44,528 bases of DNA from contig NZ_AONC01000056.1 of NCBI RefSeq assembly GCF_000585215.1, forward strand, positions 1 to 44,528, written 5' to 3'. Positions 9,077-17,855 of the stretch are shown in pieces (the first letter of the stretch is position 1; the number at the start of each line of letters is the position of its first letter). The DNA is from Imhoffiella purpurea. GTDB taxonomy: Bacteria > Pseudomonadota > Gammaproteobacteria > Chromatiales > Chromatiaceae. Below the pieces are notes generated by a model that made no database searches, had not been told where the DNA came from, and saw only the letters and a program-made list of their open reading frames with translations. The position numbers and the translations under genes are program-made.

Positions 9077-9178
9077 TTGTACCACTCGCACGATCACAAG
9101 GCCGCCCGACCACCGGGTGATGCCACAAAAACCTTCGGACAGACCGAAGGGCAGAGTCCAATCGCTGGAGGAAATTGC

Positions 9179-11074
9179 ATGGGCTACCAAACCGTCTACG
9201 ATCGTTCGATGAGCGATCCAGCCGCCTTCTGGGCAGACGCGGCACGACTGATCGACTGGGATACCCCCTGGGACCAGGTGCTCGACAGCAGCAATCCGCC
9301 TTTTTATCGCTGGTTCAGCGGGGCCACGCTCAACACCTGCTACAACGCCGTGGACCGGCACGTGATCGCCGGCCGCGGAGACCAGGCGGCCATCATCCAC
9401 GACAGCCCGGTCACCGACACCAAGACGGTCATCACCTACGCCCAGCTCCAGGATCAGGTCGCGCGCTGCGCGGGGATACTGAAATCCCTCGGCGTCACCA
9501 AGGGCGACCGGGTCATCATCTACATGCCCATGGTGCCCGAGGCCCTCGTCGCCATGCTGGGCTGCGCCCGCATCGGCGCCATCCACTCGGTCGTCTTCGG
9601 CGGATTCTCCTCGCGCGAGCTCGCGACCCGCATCGACGACGCCAAGCCCAAGGTCATGATCGCCGGATCCTGCGGCATCGAGCCCAATCGGGTCGTCCAC
9701 TACAAGCCGCTGCTGGACGCGGCGATCGACCTCGCCGCACACAAGCCAGCCAACTGCGTCATCCTGCAGCGCCCGCAGGAACCGGGCACCCTGACCCCGG
9801 GACGCGATCTGAGCTGGGCCGAGGCGATGGAGACGGCGGAGCCGGCCGACTGCGTTCCCGTCGCCGCGACCGATCCGCTCTACATCCTCTATACCTCGGG
9901 CACCACCGGACAACCCAAGGGCGTGGTCCGGGACAACGGCGGACATGCCGTCGCCATGGCCTGGAGCATGAAGCACGTCTACGACGTCGCCCCGGGCGAG
10001 GTCTTCTGGGCCGCGTCGGACGTCGGCTGGGTGGTCGGACACTCCTATATCGTCTATGCCCCGCTGCTGCTCGGCTGCACCAGCATCGTCTACGAGGGCA
10101 AGCCGGTCGGCACGCCGGACGCCGGCGCCTTCTGGCGCGTCATCCAGGAGCACCGGGTCTCGGTTCTCTTCACCGCACCGACCGCCTTCCGCGCCATCAA
10201 GCGCGACGACCCCAGTGCCGAGCACCTCGCGCGCTACGACCTGACCGGATTACGCGCGCTCTTCCTGGCCGGCGAGCGCTGCGATCCGGACACCCTGAAC
10301 TGGGCCCAGAAGATCCTCGGCGTCCCGGTCATCGACCACTGGTGGCAGACCGAGACCGGCTGGGCGATCGCCGCCAACTGCCTGGGCATCGAACAGCTCC
10401 CGATCAAACCGGGGTCGCCCACCCGCGCCGTCCCCGGTTACGACGTCCAGGTGCTGGACGACGAGGGCGAACCGGTCAAGCAGGGAGACATCGGCCGCAT
10501 CATGATCAAGCTGCCGATGCCGCCCGGCTGTCTCGCGACCCTGTGGGGCAACGACGAGCGCTTCGTCCAGTCCTACATGTCGATCCAGCCCGGCTACTAC
10601 CTCACGGGCGACGCCGGCTATATGGACGAGGACGGCTACATCTATGTCATGAGCCGGATCGACGACATCATCAATGTCGCGGGACACCGCCTCTCCACTG
10701 GGGGCATGGAGGCGGTGCTGGCCTCGCACCCGGACGTCGCCGAATGCGCGGTGATCGGCGCGGCCGACCAGCTCAAGGGCGAGCTCCCGGTCGGACTCGT
10801 GGTGTTCAAGTCCGGCGTGAACCGCGACAAGACCCTCATCCTCAAGGAACTCGTCGACCTGGTGCGCGACCAGATCGGGCCGGTCGCCGCCTTCAAGACG
10901 GTGGTCGTCGTCGATCGTCTGCCCAAGACGCGCTCGGGCAAGATCTTGCGCGGAACCATGAAGGCGATCGCCGACGGTAAGGACTACCGGCTTCCCGCCA
11001 CGATCGACGATCCTGCCATCCTGGACGAGATCACGGCCGCGCTGAGCGCGATCGGCTACGCCAAGCACGACTGA
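9179..11074 (+). CDS. prpE: Propionyl-CoA synthetase
   Basis: Activates propionate with ATP and CoA to propionyl-CoA through a propionyl-AMP intermediate. The 631-residue acyl-CoA synthetase has the AMP-binding core YILYTSGTTGQPKGVVRDNGG, the WWQTETGW motif that distinguishes PrpE/Acs-type enzymes, YYLTGDAGY, and the C-terminal hinge and acylatable lysine in PKTRSGKILRG. The ATG at 9179 (MGYQTVYDRS) has GGAGGA upstream; the frame is open from 9077 but that part lacks homology. It lies 2 kb from gntR-prpBCD with unrelated DNA between; I found no copy of the putative GntR operator in front of it. Confidence 0.93.
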   Translation: MGYQTVYDRSMSDPAAFWADAARLIDWDTPWDQVLDSSNPPFYRWFSGATLNTCYNAVDRHVIAGRGDQAAIIHDSPVTDTKTVITYAQLQDQVARCAGILKSLGVTKGDRVIIYMPMVPEALVAMLGCARIGAIHSVVFGGFSSRELATRIDDAKPKVMIAGSCGIEPNRVVHYKPLLDAAIDLAAHKPANCVILQRPQEPGTLTPGRDLSWAEAMETAEPADCVPVAATDPLYILYTSGTTGQPKGVVRDNGGHAVAMAWSMKHVYDVAPGEVFWAASDVGWVVGHSYIVYAPLLLGCTSIVYEGKPVGTPDAGAFWRVIQEHRVSVLFTAPTAFRAIKRDDPSAEHLARYDLTGLRALFLAGERCDPDTLNWAQKILGVPVIDHWWQTETGWAIAANCLGIEQLPIKPGSPTRAVPGYDVQVLDDEGEPVKQGDIGRIMIKLPMPPGCLATLWGNDERFVQSYMSIQPGYYLTGDAGYMDEDGYIYVMSRIDDIINVAGHRLSTGGMEAVLASHPDVAECAVIGAADQLKGELPVGLVVFKSGVNRDKTLILKELVDLVRDQIGPVAAFKTVVVVDRLPKTRSGKILRGTMKAIADGKDYRLPATIDDPAILDEITAALSAIGYAKHD

Positions 11075-11135
11075 TCGTGGCAAATAGCGGCGATCTGGCT
11101 CACGCTACGAGCACGGCCTGTCGCCGCCCGCCACT

Positions 11136-11198
11136 GAAACGCACCTAAAACGCGACACTCCAACCGAAATAGCCACATAAATGTGACACTTGACCAAC
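11136..11198. repeat. Degenerate direct repeats resembling IS21-type terminal repeats
   Basis: Two imperfect copies of GAAAnn(n)CACnTAAAnnGnGACACT start at 11136 and 11166, about 30 bases apart. On the minus strand they read AGTGTCnC...TTTA..GTG...TTTC. Multiple short terminal repeats of this style occur at ends of IS21-family elements, but no transposase is present, so this would be a remnant only. The identification is weak. The second copy contains a small palindrome CACATAAATGTG. Confidence 0.35.
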
Positions 11199-11312
11199 CC
11201 GATCCCGATACATATGGATCCCGCTTCAGCTACCTCGACATCGAGCAACACGGAACGCCCCTCTTCATACCACGCATCTCGCCCAAGCGATCAGAGCTGG
11301 CCTTATATTTGC

Positions 11313-11331
11313 ATATTTCACTTTGAAATAT
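11313..11331. repeat. Perfect AT-rich inverted repeat upstream of the PEP-CTERM-like gene
   Basis: ATATTTCA, 3-base spacer, TGAAATAT. It lies 86 bases before the ATG of the secreted protein gene, in an AT-rich stretch unlike its surroundings. It could be an operator or an RNA hairpin; the absence of a T-run after it argues against a terminator. The rest of 11075-11416 shows no gene I can support. Confidence 0.5.
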
Positions 11332-11416
11332 CAGATCGTTCCCGACGCCGAATCCCGGCCAGGAAACATTCCATTTCAAGACTCAGATTCTGGATCCTAA
11401 TTAGGGGGGGACAAGA

Positions 11417-12100
11417 ATGACATCCACGAGCCCAACCAAGCTCCGCTCAGGAATACACAGGCTCGCTCAACTTGCATTGTGTGGCGTGTTTTTAAGCGCG
11501 TTTTCCAGCTTCGCCGAGGCGGCGACGGTGGACATCAGCATAGGCGATTTCACCAATATCGGCACAGGCACATGGGAGCTGAACACTACCGAGACTGGAG
11601 TTATCGGTTTAGACATGTCAGGGGCAACCAGCGGCCAGCACTACGGACCTAACGAAAGTGGTGGTGATTTTAAGTATGCTCCTAATAGCTATATAGAAAT
11701 CGGCAAAAATGATTCCATTATATTCACGGTTGATAGTAGCAAGGTAGCATCGATAACATTTACGGTGTGGGACTTAGATAAGAACTCCGATGCTACTGAA
11801 ACTATAATCTTCGACGGCGCAACGACTCAAACGCTTACGGGAGTAGCACACAAAATCGACAATGATGATGCTCATAACCTAGGTATCTTGAGCGCCGCCA
11901 TCGCACCCAACTCCAGCAATCAGATCGTGATAACTGCAGGGAGTCAAAATGGCGGCAGAGCCATCGGTGGGATGACCGTGATGACAACAGTTCCCCTGCC
12001 CTCCGCGTTCTGGCTGTTCGGCTCGGCTCTGGTCGGCTTGATCGGTATCATGAGAGCGGGAAGCACACCTACTAGATCGTTCAATCCGGCTCGATCCTGA
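11417..12100 (+). CDS. Secreted PEP-CTERM-like (VPLPx) protein
   Basis: 227 residues: a basic N-terminus and signal peptide (hydrophobic about 17-33, ending FAEAA), a Thr/Asn/Ser-rich beta domain, then VPLPSAFWLFGSALVGLIGIMRAG, the VPLP-type variant of the PEP-CTERM sorting signal with motif, membrane helix and basic tail. Such proteins are exported, processed by exosortase and usually belong to the extracellular matrix. The C-terminus runs 13 residues past the usual basic end, perhaps because flanking DNA was replaced. AGGGGGG precedes the ATG. GC content is lower than in its neighbours, suggesting transfer. No exosortase gene is in the window. Confidence 0.8.
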   Translation: MTSTSPTKLRSGIHRLAQLALCGVFLSAFSSFAEAATVDISIGDFTNIGTGTWELNTTETGVIGLDMSGATSGQHYGPNESGGDFKYAPNSYIEIGKNDSIIFTVDSSKVASITFTVWDLDKNSDATETIIFDGATTQTLTGVAHKIDNDDAHNLGILSAAIAPNSSNQIVITAGSQNGGRAIGGMTVMTTVPLPSAFWLFGSALVGLIGIMRAGSTPTRSFNPARS

Positions 12101-12662
12101 GTATGGCCTGGACGCTGATTGGGCAACGCGGTGTGTGACAGTCGGCGAAATACTCGCTCTCGCGGATTTCGCCGCACTTCTCCGAGGAAAGCAGACATGC
12201 CCTCCCTGAAGCCGTCCGCGACGGCTTCTTGGGCAAAGTCCGATCGGATCCCAATACCCGCCATGAACACCTGAAGCGTACGATAGGTTACAGTAGACCC
12301 TATTTATCCCCTGATTGGATCGGGCATTTCAGCCACCCCCCCGAAATCGTCCTTATCCATCCTTCTCTTTAGTGTTCCTGACGAATCTGCGCAAGAACAG
12401 CATCGAACAAGATGCTGAACGGCTTCTTCACCAGCGCCAAGAGCCGTCGCACAGACTCCAGCGGTCCTCCGTCGGCCTCGTCAACGCCTCTCGGCAGCCG
12501 TCTTCCCGACCCTGAACCGAACCGCCAAGCCATCGCAGCCTTCCGGGCCGACTGCCCCCCCTTGCGGCAAGGCTTTCGACGCCTCTGTCCGCGGACGAAT
12601 GTTCGCCCGTCATTCCCCTGATGATTTCAGGTCCGCGGCACCGGAAGATCTGCCTCCACGGT
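12101..12662. other. Gene-poor stretch with possible mobile-element debris
   Basis: 562 bases with no complete gene. A perfect 8-base-pair palindrome with a 3-base loop (AAGCCGTCCGCGACGGCTT) lies at 12209-12227. On the minus strand, about 12081-12212 reads as the C-terminus of a protein-like sequence containing EKCGEIRESEYFADCHTPRC and ending at a stop at 12081, overlapping the 3' end of the secreted-protein gene. I cannot name it. I see no promoter or RNA gene. Confidence 0.3.
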
Positions 12663-12959
12663 CTAAAACCTGAGCATCCCTGCCTGCACGAGACCGGCGA
12701 GAACCAGATAGATCCCGACGACATAATTGAGAATCGCCGGCTTGATGAGGATGAGCGCCCCCGCAGCTACCGAAATCACCGCCATAGGACGAATCGGCTG
12801 ACCGTGGAAATAGTGCATGAGGCCGAGCGCGCCGATGAGTAGCAGGTAAGCGGCGACCGTATAGTTGAGGACACGCGGTACCAGCAGGATCACGACCCCG
12901 GCGACGATCGCGACCACCGCCTCCATCGGCCATTGTTGCAGCATGACTGGAATATCCAT
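12663..12959 (-). CDS. DUF3096 family small membrane protein
   Basis: 98 residues with four membrane segments arranged as two copies of one hairpin: the first contains VVAIVAGVVILLVPRVLNY and the second VISVAAGALILIKPAILNY, with the same P-x-x-LNY turn. This internal duplication and length match the DUF3096 family, of unknown function. The ATG at 12959 has GAGAG at a good distance; the open frame to 13154 is not part of the protein. It is divergent from gntR. Confidence 0.75.
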   Translation of the reverse strand: MDIPVMLQQWPMEAVVAIVAGVVILLVPRVLNYTVAAYLLLIGALGLMHYFHGQPIRPMAVISVAAGALILIKPAILNYVVGIYLVLAGLVQAGMLRF

Positions 12960-13121
12960 CCTGAAGTCTCTCTGAAGAGGTTGATCCGAATCCTCGGAGG
13001 GCGCAGCACGGACACCTCTCCCGGACCGGCGAAGTATAGGCCCCAAACACCTGCGCCATTGAGCGCCTCGCACGAGAGACTCCCCCCGAACATTCCGCCT
13101 CCAGTCATCGATCAAGACAAC

Positions 13122-13133
13122 ATTGTCGACAAT
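13122..13133. promoter_or_regulatory. Putative GntR operator 1
   Basis: Perfect palindrome ATTGTCGACAAT, 6 bases upstream of the -35 box of the gntR promoter. FCD-type GntR regulators commonly bind short palindromes of this TTGTCGACAA type. A second copy lies about 63 bases downstream (centre to centre), near six helical turns. Confidence 0.65.
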
Positions 13134-13139
13134 ATATTC

Positions 13140-13167
13140 TTGACATGCGCACAATAAGCGCTAATTT
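13140..13167 (+). promoter_or_regulatory. Promoter of gntR-prpBCD
   Basis: TTGACA at 13140-13145, a 16-base spacer and TAATTT at 13162-13167, on the plus strand and 34 bases before the gntR ATG. It lies between the two putative operators, which fits autoregulation. Confidence 0.7.
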
Positions 13168-13184
13168 ATGCAGATCAGGATAGC

Positions 13185-13196
13185 AATTGTCGACAG
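13185..13196. promoter_or_regulatory. Putative GntR operator 2
   Basis: AATTGTCGACAG, carrying the same TTGTCGACA core (13187-13195) as operator 1. It ends 6 bases before the gntR ATG, so a bound regulator would block elongation close to the transcription start. No strong Shine-Dalgarno sequence is seen for gntR, and this site occupies its place. Confidence 0.6.
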
Positions 13197-13201
13197 ATTG
13201 A

Positions 13202-13894
13202 ATGTCTATTCCAGCCGAAGACTTCACGGACGCCAACGGAACCATCGCCGACCGGATCTTCGATCGGCTGCGGCACGCCATCGTGGTCGGCGAGATCGCG
13301 CCGGGCAGCAAGATCAGCGAACCTGTCCTCGCCGCACGCTACGGCATCAGTCGAGGCCCGCTGCGGGAAGCGATCCGCCGGCTGGAATCCAGCAGCCTGG
13401 TCGACCGCAAGCCGAACGTCGGCGCCCGCGTCATCACGCTGACTAGCGAACAGCTGCTGGAGATCTATGCCATCCGCGAGGCGCTCGAAGGAATGGCGGC
13501 CCGTCTGGCGGCCGAGAAGATGCCGGATGCCGGCATCGCCGACCTCAGGCGCCTGCTCGACCAGCATCGCAACGAGGTCGCCCAAGAGGCCTGGCAGGCC
13601 TACTTCCAGGAGGAAGGCGACCTGGACTTCCACTTCCGCATCGTTCAAGGCAGTGGAAACCGTCGGCTCGCCAACATCCTCTGCAACGATCTCTACCACC
13701 TGGCGCGCATGTACCGCTGCCAGTTCGGGATGCGGAGCGACCGCGCACGGGACGCCCTCAAGGAGCACGAACTCATCGTGGATGCCATCTCGGACCGCGA
13801 CGGCGAACTCGCCGAATGGCTGATGCGCCGCCACATCCGCATCTCGCGCCGCGCGACCGAGCGACGATTGGCGGAGATGCAGAGGAATTCTTGA
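13202..13894 (+). CDS. GntR-family (FCD) transcriptional regulator of the prp genes
   Basis: 230 residues. An N-terminal winged helix (about 12-80, with the recognition region [21 protein letters not shown]) is followed by an all-helical FCD effector domain (about 90-220) with histidines placed to bind metal and ligand ([17 protein letters not shown]). It lies just upstream of prpBCD on the same strand, the arrangement in which GntR regulators control the 2-methylcitrate cycle in pseudomonads and relatives. The ligand is probably 2-methylcitrate or a related acid (inference). Two TTGTCGACA sites around its promoter suggest autoregulation and operon control. Confidence 0.88.
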   Translation: MSIPAEDFTDANGTIADRIFDRLRHAIVVGEIAPGSKISEPVLAARYGISRGPLREAIRRLESSSLVDRKPNVGARVITLTSEQLLEIYAIREALEGMAARLAAEKMPDAGIADLRRLLDQHRNEVAQEAWQAYFQEEGDLDFHFRIVQGSGNRRLANILCNDLYHLARMYRCQFGMRSDRARDALKEHELIVDAISDRDGELAEWLMRRHIRISRRATERRLAEMQRNS

Positions 13895-13921
13895 ACCGCA
13901 AAGGCGCGAAGGATGCCAAGG
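13891..13921 (+). repeat. Short dispersed repeat of the AACCGCAAAGGCGC type
   Basis: AACCGCAAAGGCGCGAAGG followed by ATGCCAAGGG. This GCAAAGGCGCGAAG-type sequence recurs between genes in many bacterial genomes and often translates as NRKGAKDAK. Here it begins at the gntR stop codon. It is recognised from memory as a type; only one copy was noticed in the window. Confidence 0.4.
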
Positions 13922-13998
13922 GATTGGATACATCGTCCTGGCCAGCCTCTGCAGTTCCGATCACGCAACATCGAACCACTCAGCCGGAGAGACACACC

Positions 13999-14889
13999 AT
14001 GTCTGAGACCATGACCCCGGGCGCCAAGCTGCGTCTCGCCGTCCAGGAAGAACGCCCCCTGCAGATGGTCGGCGCCATCAACGCCTATCACGCCCGCATG
14101 GCCGAACGCACCGGATACCGCGCGCTCTATCTCTCTGGCGGCGGCGTCGCAGCCGGCTCCTACGGCATCCCGGATCTGGGCATGACCAGCCTGGACAACG
14201 TGCTGGAAGACGTCAGCCGCATCACCTACGCCTCGGACCTGCCGCTGCTGGTCGATGCCGACACCGGCTGGGGCAGCGCCTTCAACATCTCACGCACCGT
14301 CAGGCAGCTCATCCGCAACGGCGCGGCCGGCTGCCACATCGAGGACCAGGTCGCCGCCAAGCGCTGCGGACACCGTCCGGGCAAGGCCATCGTCTCCAAG
14401 TCCGAGATGGTCGACCGCATCAAGGCCGCCGTGGACGCACGCACCGACGATTTCGTCATCATGGCCCGGACCGACGCACTCGCCGTCGAGGGCATGGAGT
14501 CCGCCATCGAGCGCGCCATCGCCTGCGTCGAGGCCGGGGCCGACATGATCTTCCCCGAGGCCATGACCGAGCTGGCCCAGTACCAGCAGTTCACCGCCGC
14601 GGTGAAGGTCCCCGTGCTCGCCAACATCACCGAGTTCGGGGCCACGCCGCTGTTCAAGACCGACGAACTGGCCGACGTCGGGGTCTCGCTGGTGCTCTAT
14701 CCGCTGTCGGCCTTCCGCGCCATGAACCAAGCCGCGCTCAACGTCTATCAGGCCATCCGTCGCGACGGCACCCAGGCCAATGTCGTCGACAGCATGCAGA
14801 CCCGCATGGAGCTCTACGACTATCTGGACTACCACAGCTTCGAGCAGAAGCTCGACGCGCTCTTCGCCCAAGAAAAGTCGGAAGACTGA
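13999..14889 (+). CDS. prpB: 2-methylisocitrate lyase
   Basis: Splits 2-methylisocitrate into pyruvate and succinate, the last step of the 2-methylcitrate cycle. The 296-residue isocitrate-lyase-superfamily protein has the [20 protein letters not shown] segment, the metal-site region [13 protein letters not shown] and the catalytic-loop signature [15 protein letters not shown] with its cysteine. The ATG at 13999 follows CGGAGAGA. It is second in the gntR-prpB-prpC-prpD unit. Confidence 0.96.
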   Translation: MSETMTPGAKLRLAVQEERPLQMVGAINAYHARMAERTGYRALYLSGGGVAAGSYGIPDLGMTSLDNVLEDVSRITYASDLPLLVDADTGWGSAFNISRTVRQLIRNGAAGCHIEDQVAAKRCGHRPGKAIVSKSEMVDRIKAAVDARTDDFVIMARTDALAVEGMESAIERAIACVEAGADMIFPEAMTELAQYQQFTAAVKVPVLANITEFGATPLFKTDELADVGVSLVLYPLSAFRAMNQAALNVYQAIRRDGTQANVVDSMQTRMELYDYLDYHSFEQKLDALFAQEKSED

Positions 14890-14966
14890 GGGTCGCGCTC
14901 CGCGATCGGGTCCAACCCGGCCGTCCAGTGCCGGACACCAGCATCCAAAACGAGGAGAAACGAGTC

Positions 14967-16121
14967 ATGGCCGAAAACCAAGAGAGCCATCTGCCCAAGC
15001 CGAAGAAATCGGTCGCCCTATCCGGAACCGCCGCGGGCAACACCGCCATCTGCACCGTCGGACGCACCGGCAACGATCTGCACTACCGCGGCTACGACAT
15101 TCTGGACTTCGCCGACCATGCCGAATTCGAGGAGATCGCGCACCTGCTCATCCACGAGCGGCTGCCGACCCACAGCGAACTGGTCGCCTACAAGCGCAAG
15201 CTGAAAGCGCTGCGCGGCCTGCCATCGGCAGTCAAGACCGCGCTCGAACAGCTGCCCGCCTCGGCCCACCCCATGGACGTGATGCGCACCGGCTGCTCCA
15301 TGCTCGGCACCCTGGAACCCGAAAAAGACAGCAAGCCGATCGCCGCCGCGCGGGCCATCGGCGACCGCCTGATCGCCAGCTTCGGTTCCATGCTCCTCTA
15401 CTGGTACCACTACGCCCACAACGGCCGCCGCATCGAGGTCGAAACCGACGACGACACCATCGGCGGACACTTCCTGCATCTGCTGCACGGTGAAAAGCCG
15501 CGCGCCGAGTGGGTGCGTGCGATGCACACCTCGCTCATTCTCTATGCCGAGCACGAGTTCAACGCCTCCACCTTCACCGCGCGCGTGATCGCGGGCACCA
15601 ACTCCGACATGTACTCGGCAGTCACCGGCGCCATCGGCGCGCTGCGCGGCCCCAAGCACGGTGGCGCCAACGAGGTCGCCTGCGAGATCCAAGAGCGCTA
15701 CGCCAACGCCGAGGAGGCGGAGGCCGACATCACCGAACGCGTCGGACGCAAGGAGATCATCATCGGCTTCGGCCACCCGGTCTACACCGTCTCCGATCCG
15801 CGCAACGAGGTGATCAAGTCGGTGGCTCGACGCCTGTCCGAGGCCAACGAGAACTCCACCATGTTCGAGGTCGCCGAGCGGCTCGAAAGCGTCATGTGGA
15901 ACCTCAAGAAGATGTTCCCGAACCTCGACTGGTTCTCGGCCGTGTCCTACGCCCAGATGGGCGTGCCCACCGCCCTCTTCACGCCCATCTTCGTCATCTC
16001 GCGCACCACCGGCTGGGTCGCCCACGTCATCGAGCAGCGCAAGGACGGCAAGATCATCCGCCCGAGCGCCAACTACGTCGGCGAGGAAAACCGCAAGTGG
16101 GTGCCGATCGATCGGCGCTGA
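14967..16121 (+). CDS. prpC: 2-methylcitrate synthase
   Basis: Condenses propionyl-CoA with oxaloacetate to 2-methylcitrate. The 384-residue citrate-synthase-fold protein is of the short PrpC type and carries the catalytic histidines in GPKHGGANE and [13 protein letters not shown], plus the substrate-binding DWFSAVSY region. The start MAENQES at 14967 has GAGGAG 9 bases upstream; an in-frame ATG at 14928 lacks support. It lies between prpB and prpD in the same direction. Confidence 0.95.
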   Translation: MAENQESHLPKPKKSVALSGTAAGNTAICTVGRTGNDLHYRGYDILDFADHAEFEEIAHLLIHERLPTHSELVAYKRKLKALRGLPSAVKTALEQLPASAHPMDVMRTGCSMLGTLEPEKDSKPIAAARAIGDRLIASFGSMLLYWYHYAHNGRRIEVETDDDTIGGHFLHLLHGEKPRAEWVRAMHTSLILYAEHEFNASTFTARVIAGTNSDMYSAVTGAIGALRGPKHGGANEVACEIQERYANAEEAEADITERVGRKEIIIGFGHPVYTVSDPRNEVIKSVARRLSEANENSTMFEVAERLESVMWNLKKMFPNLDWFSAVSYAQMGVPTALFTPIFVISRTTGWVAHVIEQRKDGKIIRPSANYVGEENRKWVPIDRR

Positions 16122-16221
16122 TTCAGCCGCCAACGACCAGCGGCCAGCCTCCGGCTCTTTGGCGAAGTGCTTTTCGCTGGAGGCGGGAGGCTTTCTTAAT
16201 CCACCAAACGAGATTCAATCC

Positions 16222-17670
16222 ATGAGCGCACACATCGCCGACGCCAACCTGCGTCCCGATCCGGACCAGGAACTGGTCGCCATCGCGGACTATGTCTGCG
16301 ACCACGAGATCGCCTCCGAGGAGGCCATCACCACCGCCCGTCACTGCCTGATGGACTCGCTGGGCTGCGCTATGCTGGCCCTGCAGTACCCGGAATGCGC
16401 GAAGCACCTCGGCCCCATCGTTCCAGGCACCCTGGTCCCGAACGGCACCCGCGTGCCCGGCACCCAGCACAGCCTCGATCCGGTCAAGGCCGCCTGGGAC
16501 ATCGGCGCCATGGTGCGCTGGCTCGACTTCAACGACACCTGGCTGGCCGCCGAATGGGGCCATCCCTCGGACAACCTGGGCGCCATCCTGGGTCTGGGCG
16601 ACTATCTCTCGCGCAAGGCCGTGGCCGACGGCGCCGCGCCCCTGACCGTGGGCGACGTGCTCCACTACATGGTCAAGGCGCATGAGATCCAGGGCGTGCT
16701 GGCGCTGGAGAACAGCTTCAACCGGGTCGGTCTCGACCACGTGCTGCTGGTCAAGGTCGCCTCGGCCGGCGTCTCCGCCCTCATGCTTGGCGCCGACAAG
16801 GATCAGGTCATCGACACCCTGTCCCAGGCTTGGGTCGACGGGCAGTCCCTGCGCACCTACCGCCACGCCCCCAACACGGGCTCGCGCAAGTCCTGGGCGG
16901 CGGGCGACGCCAGTTCGCGCGCCGTGCGTCTGGCGATGATGGTCCAGAAGGGCGAGATGGGCCTGCCCTCGGTGCTGAGCGCGCCGCGCTGGGGCTTCTA
17001 CGACGTGCTCTTCAAGGGCGAGAAGTTCGCCTTCCAGCGCGACTACGGCAGCTACGTGATGGAGAACATTCTGTTCAAAATCAGCTTCCCGGCCGAGTTC
17101 CACGCCCAGACCGCCGCCGAGTGCGCCATGACCCTGCACGCCCAGGTCAAGGACCGCATCGACGAGATCGACCGCATCGAGCTGACCACCCAGGAATCGG
17201 CCGTGCGCATCATCAGCAAGGACGGCCCGCTCCACAACCCGGCCGACCGCGATCACTGTCTGCAGTACATGGTCGCCGTGCCGCTCATCTTCGGCCGTCT
17301 CACCGCCGACGACTACGAGGACAAGGTCGCCCGGGATCCGCGCATCGACGCCCTGCGCGAGAAGATGACCGTCACCGAGGATCCGCGCTACACCCGGGAA
17401 TATCTGGATCCGGACAAGCGCTCCATCGCCAACGCGGTGCAGGTGTTCTTCAAGGACGGTTCCAAGACCGAGAAGGTCGAGGTCGAGTATCCGATCGGCC
17501 ATCGCCGCCGCCGCGCCGAGGGCATCCCGATGCTCGAGGCCAAATTCCTCGATGCGCTCAAGACCCGCTTCCCCAAGGGCCAGGCACAGCGCATCTACGA
17601 CCTCTGTCAGGACGAGCAGAAACTGATGGCGACCCCGGTCAATCAATTCATGGATCTCTTCACGATCTGA
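16222..17670 (+). CDS. prpD: 2-methylcitrate dehydratase
   Basis: Dehydrates 2-methylcitrate to 2-methyl-cis-aconitate. The 482-residue MmgE/PrpD-family protein includes [26 protein letters not shown], typical of PrpD, and [21 protein letters not shown]. This is the iron-sulfur-independent PrpD type, and there is no acnD/prpF pair. The start at 16222 (MSAHIADAN) is chosen by homology; upstream in-frame residues look non-coding. It is the last gene of the prp unit; no clear terminator follows. Confidence 0.95.
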   Translation: MSAHIADANLRPDPDQELVAIADYVCDHEIASEEAITTARHCLMDSLGCAMLALQYPECAKHLGPIVPGTLVPNGTRVPGTQHSLDPVKAAWDIGAMVRWLDFNDTWLAAEWGHPSDNLGAILGLGDYLSRKAVADGAAPLTVGDVLHYMVKAHEIQGVLALENSFNRVGLDHVLLVKVASAGVSALMLGADKDQVIDTLSQAWVDGQSLRTYRHAPNTGSRKSWAAGDASSRAVRLAMMVQKGEMGLPSVLSAPRWGFYDVLFKGEKFAFQRDYGSYVMENILFKISFPAEFHAQTAAECAMTLHAQVKDRIDEIDRIELTTQESAVRIISKDGPLHNPADRDHCLQYMVAVPLIFGRLTADDYEDKVARDPRIDALREKMTVTEDPRYTREYLDPDKRSIANAVQVFFKDGSKTEKVEVEYPIGHRRRRAEGIPMLEAKFLDALKTRFPKGQAQRIYDLCQDEQKLMATPVNQFMDLFTI

Positions 17671-17855
17671 TCCTGCCCTCAGCCGCGCGAACAGGGTCAC
17701 AGCCCACACCCAAGACCCTGATCGCGCGGGCCAATTTCTGTCGGCGCACACGCGAATCGACGGCGGCGGAACCGCATTGTTGTATGCTGTCCTCAGTCGT
17801 CACGACCGGCAGCAGATCTCAGGATCCTGCCAACCCGATCAGAGAGCGCCACCCG

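Noticed and set aside
11190-11420. A 76-residue frame upstream of the PEP-CTERM-like gene
   Set aside because: Ser/Arg/Pro-rich, no ribosome binding site, and it overlaps the probable regulatory region.
12197-12274. A 25-residue plus-strand frame starting MPSLKPSATASW
   Set aside because: Very short, without a Shine-Dalgarno sequence, in the debris region; it mainly reflects the 8-base palindrome.
16123-17751. A 542-residue open frame opposite prpD
   Set aside because: Same compositional artefact as other antisense frames over high-GC genes; prpD is unmistakable.
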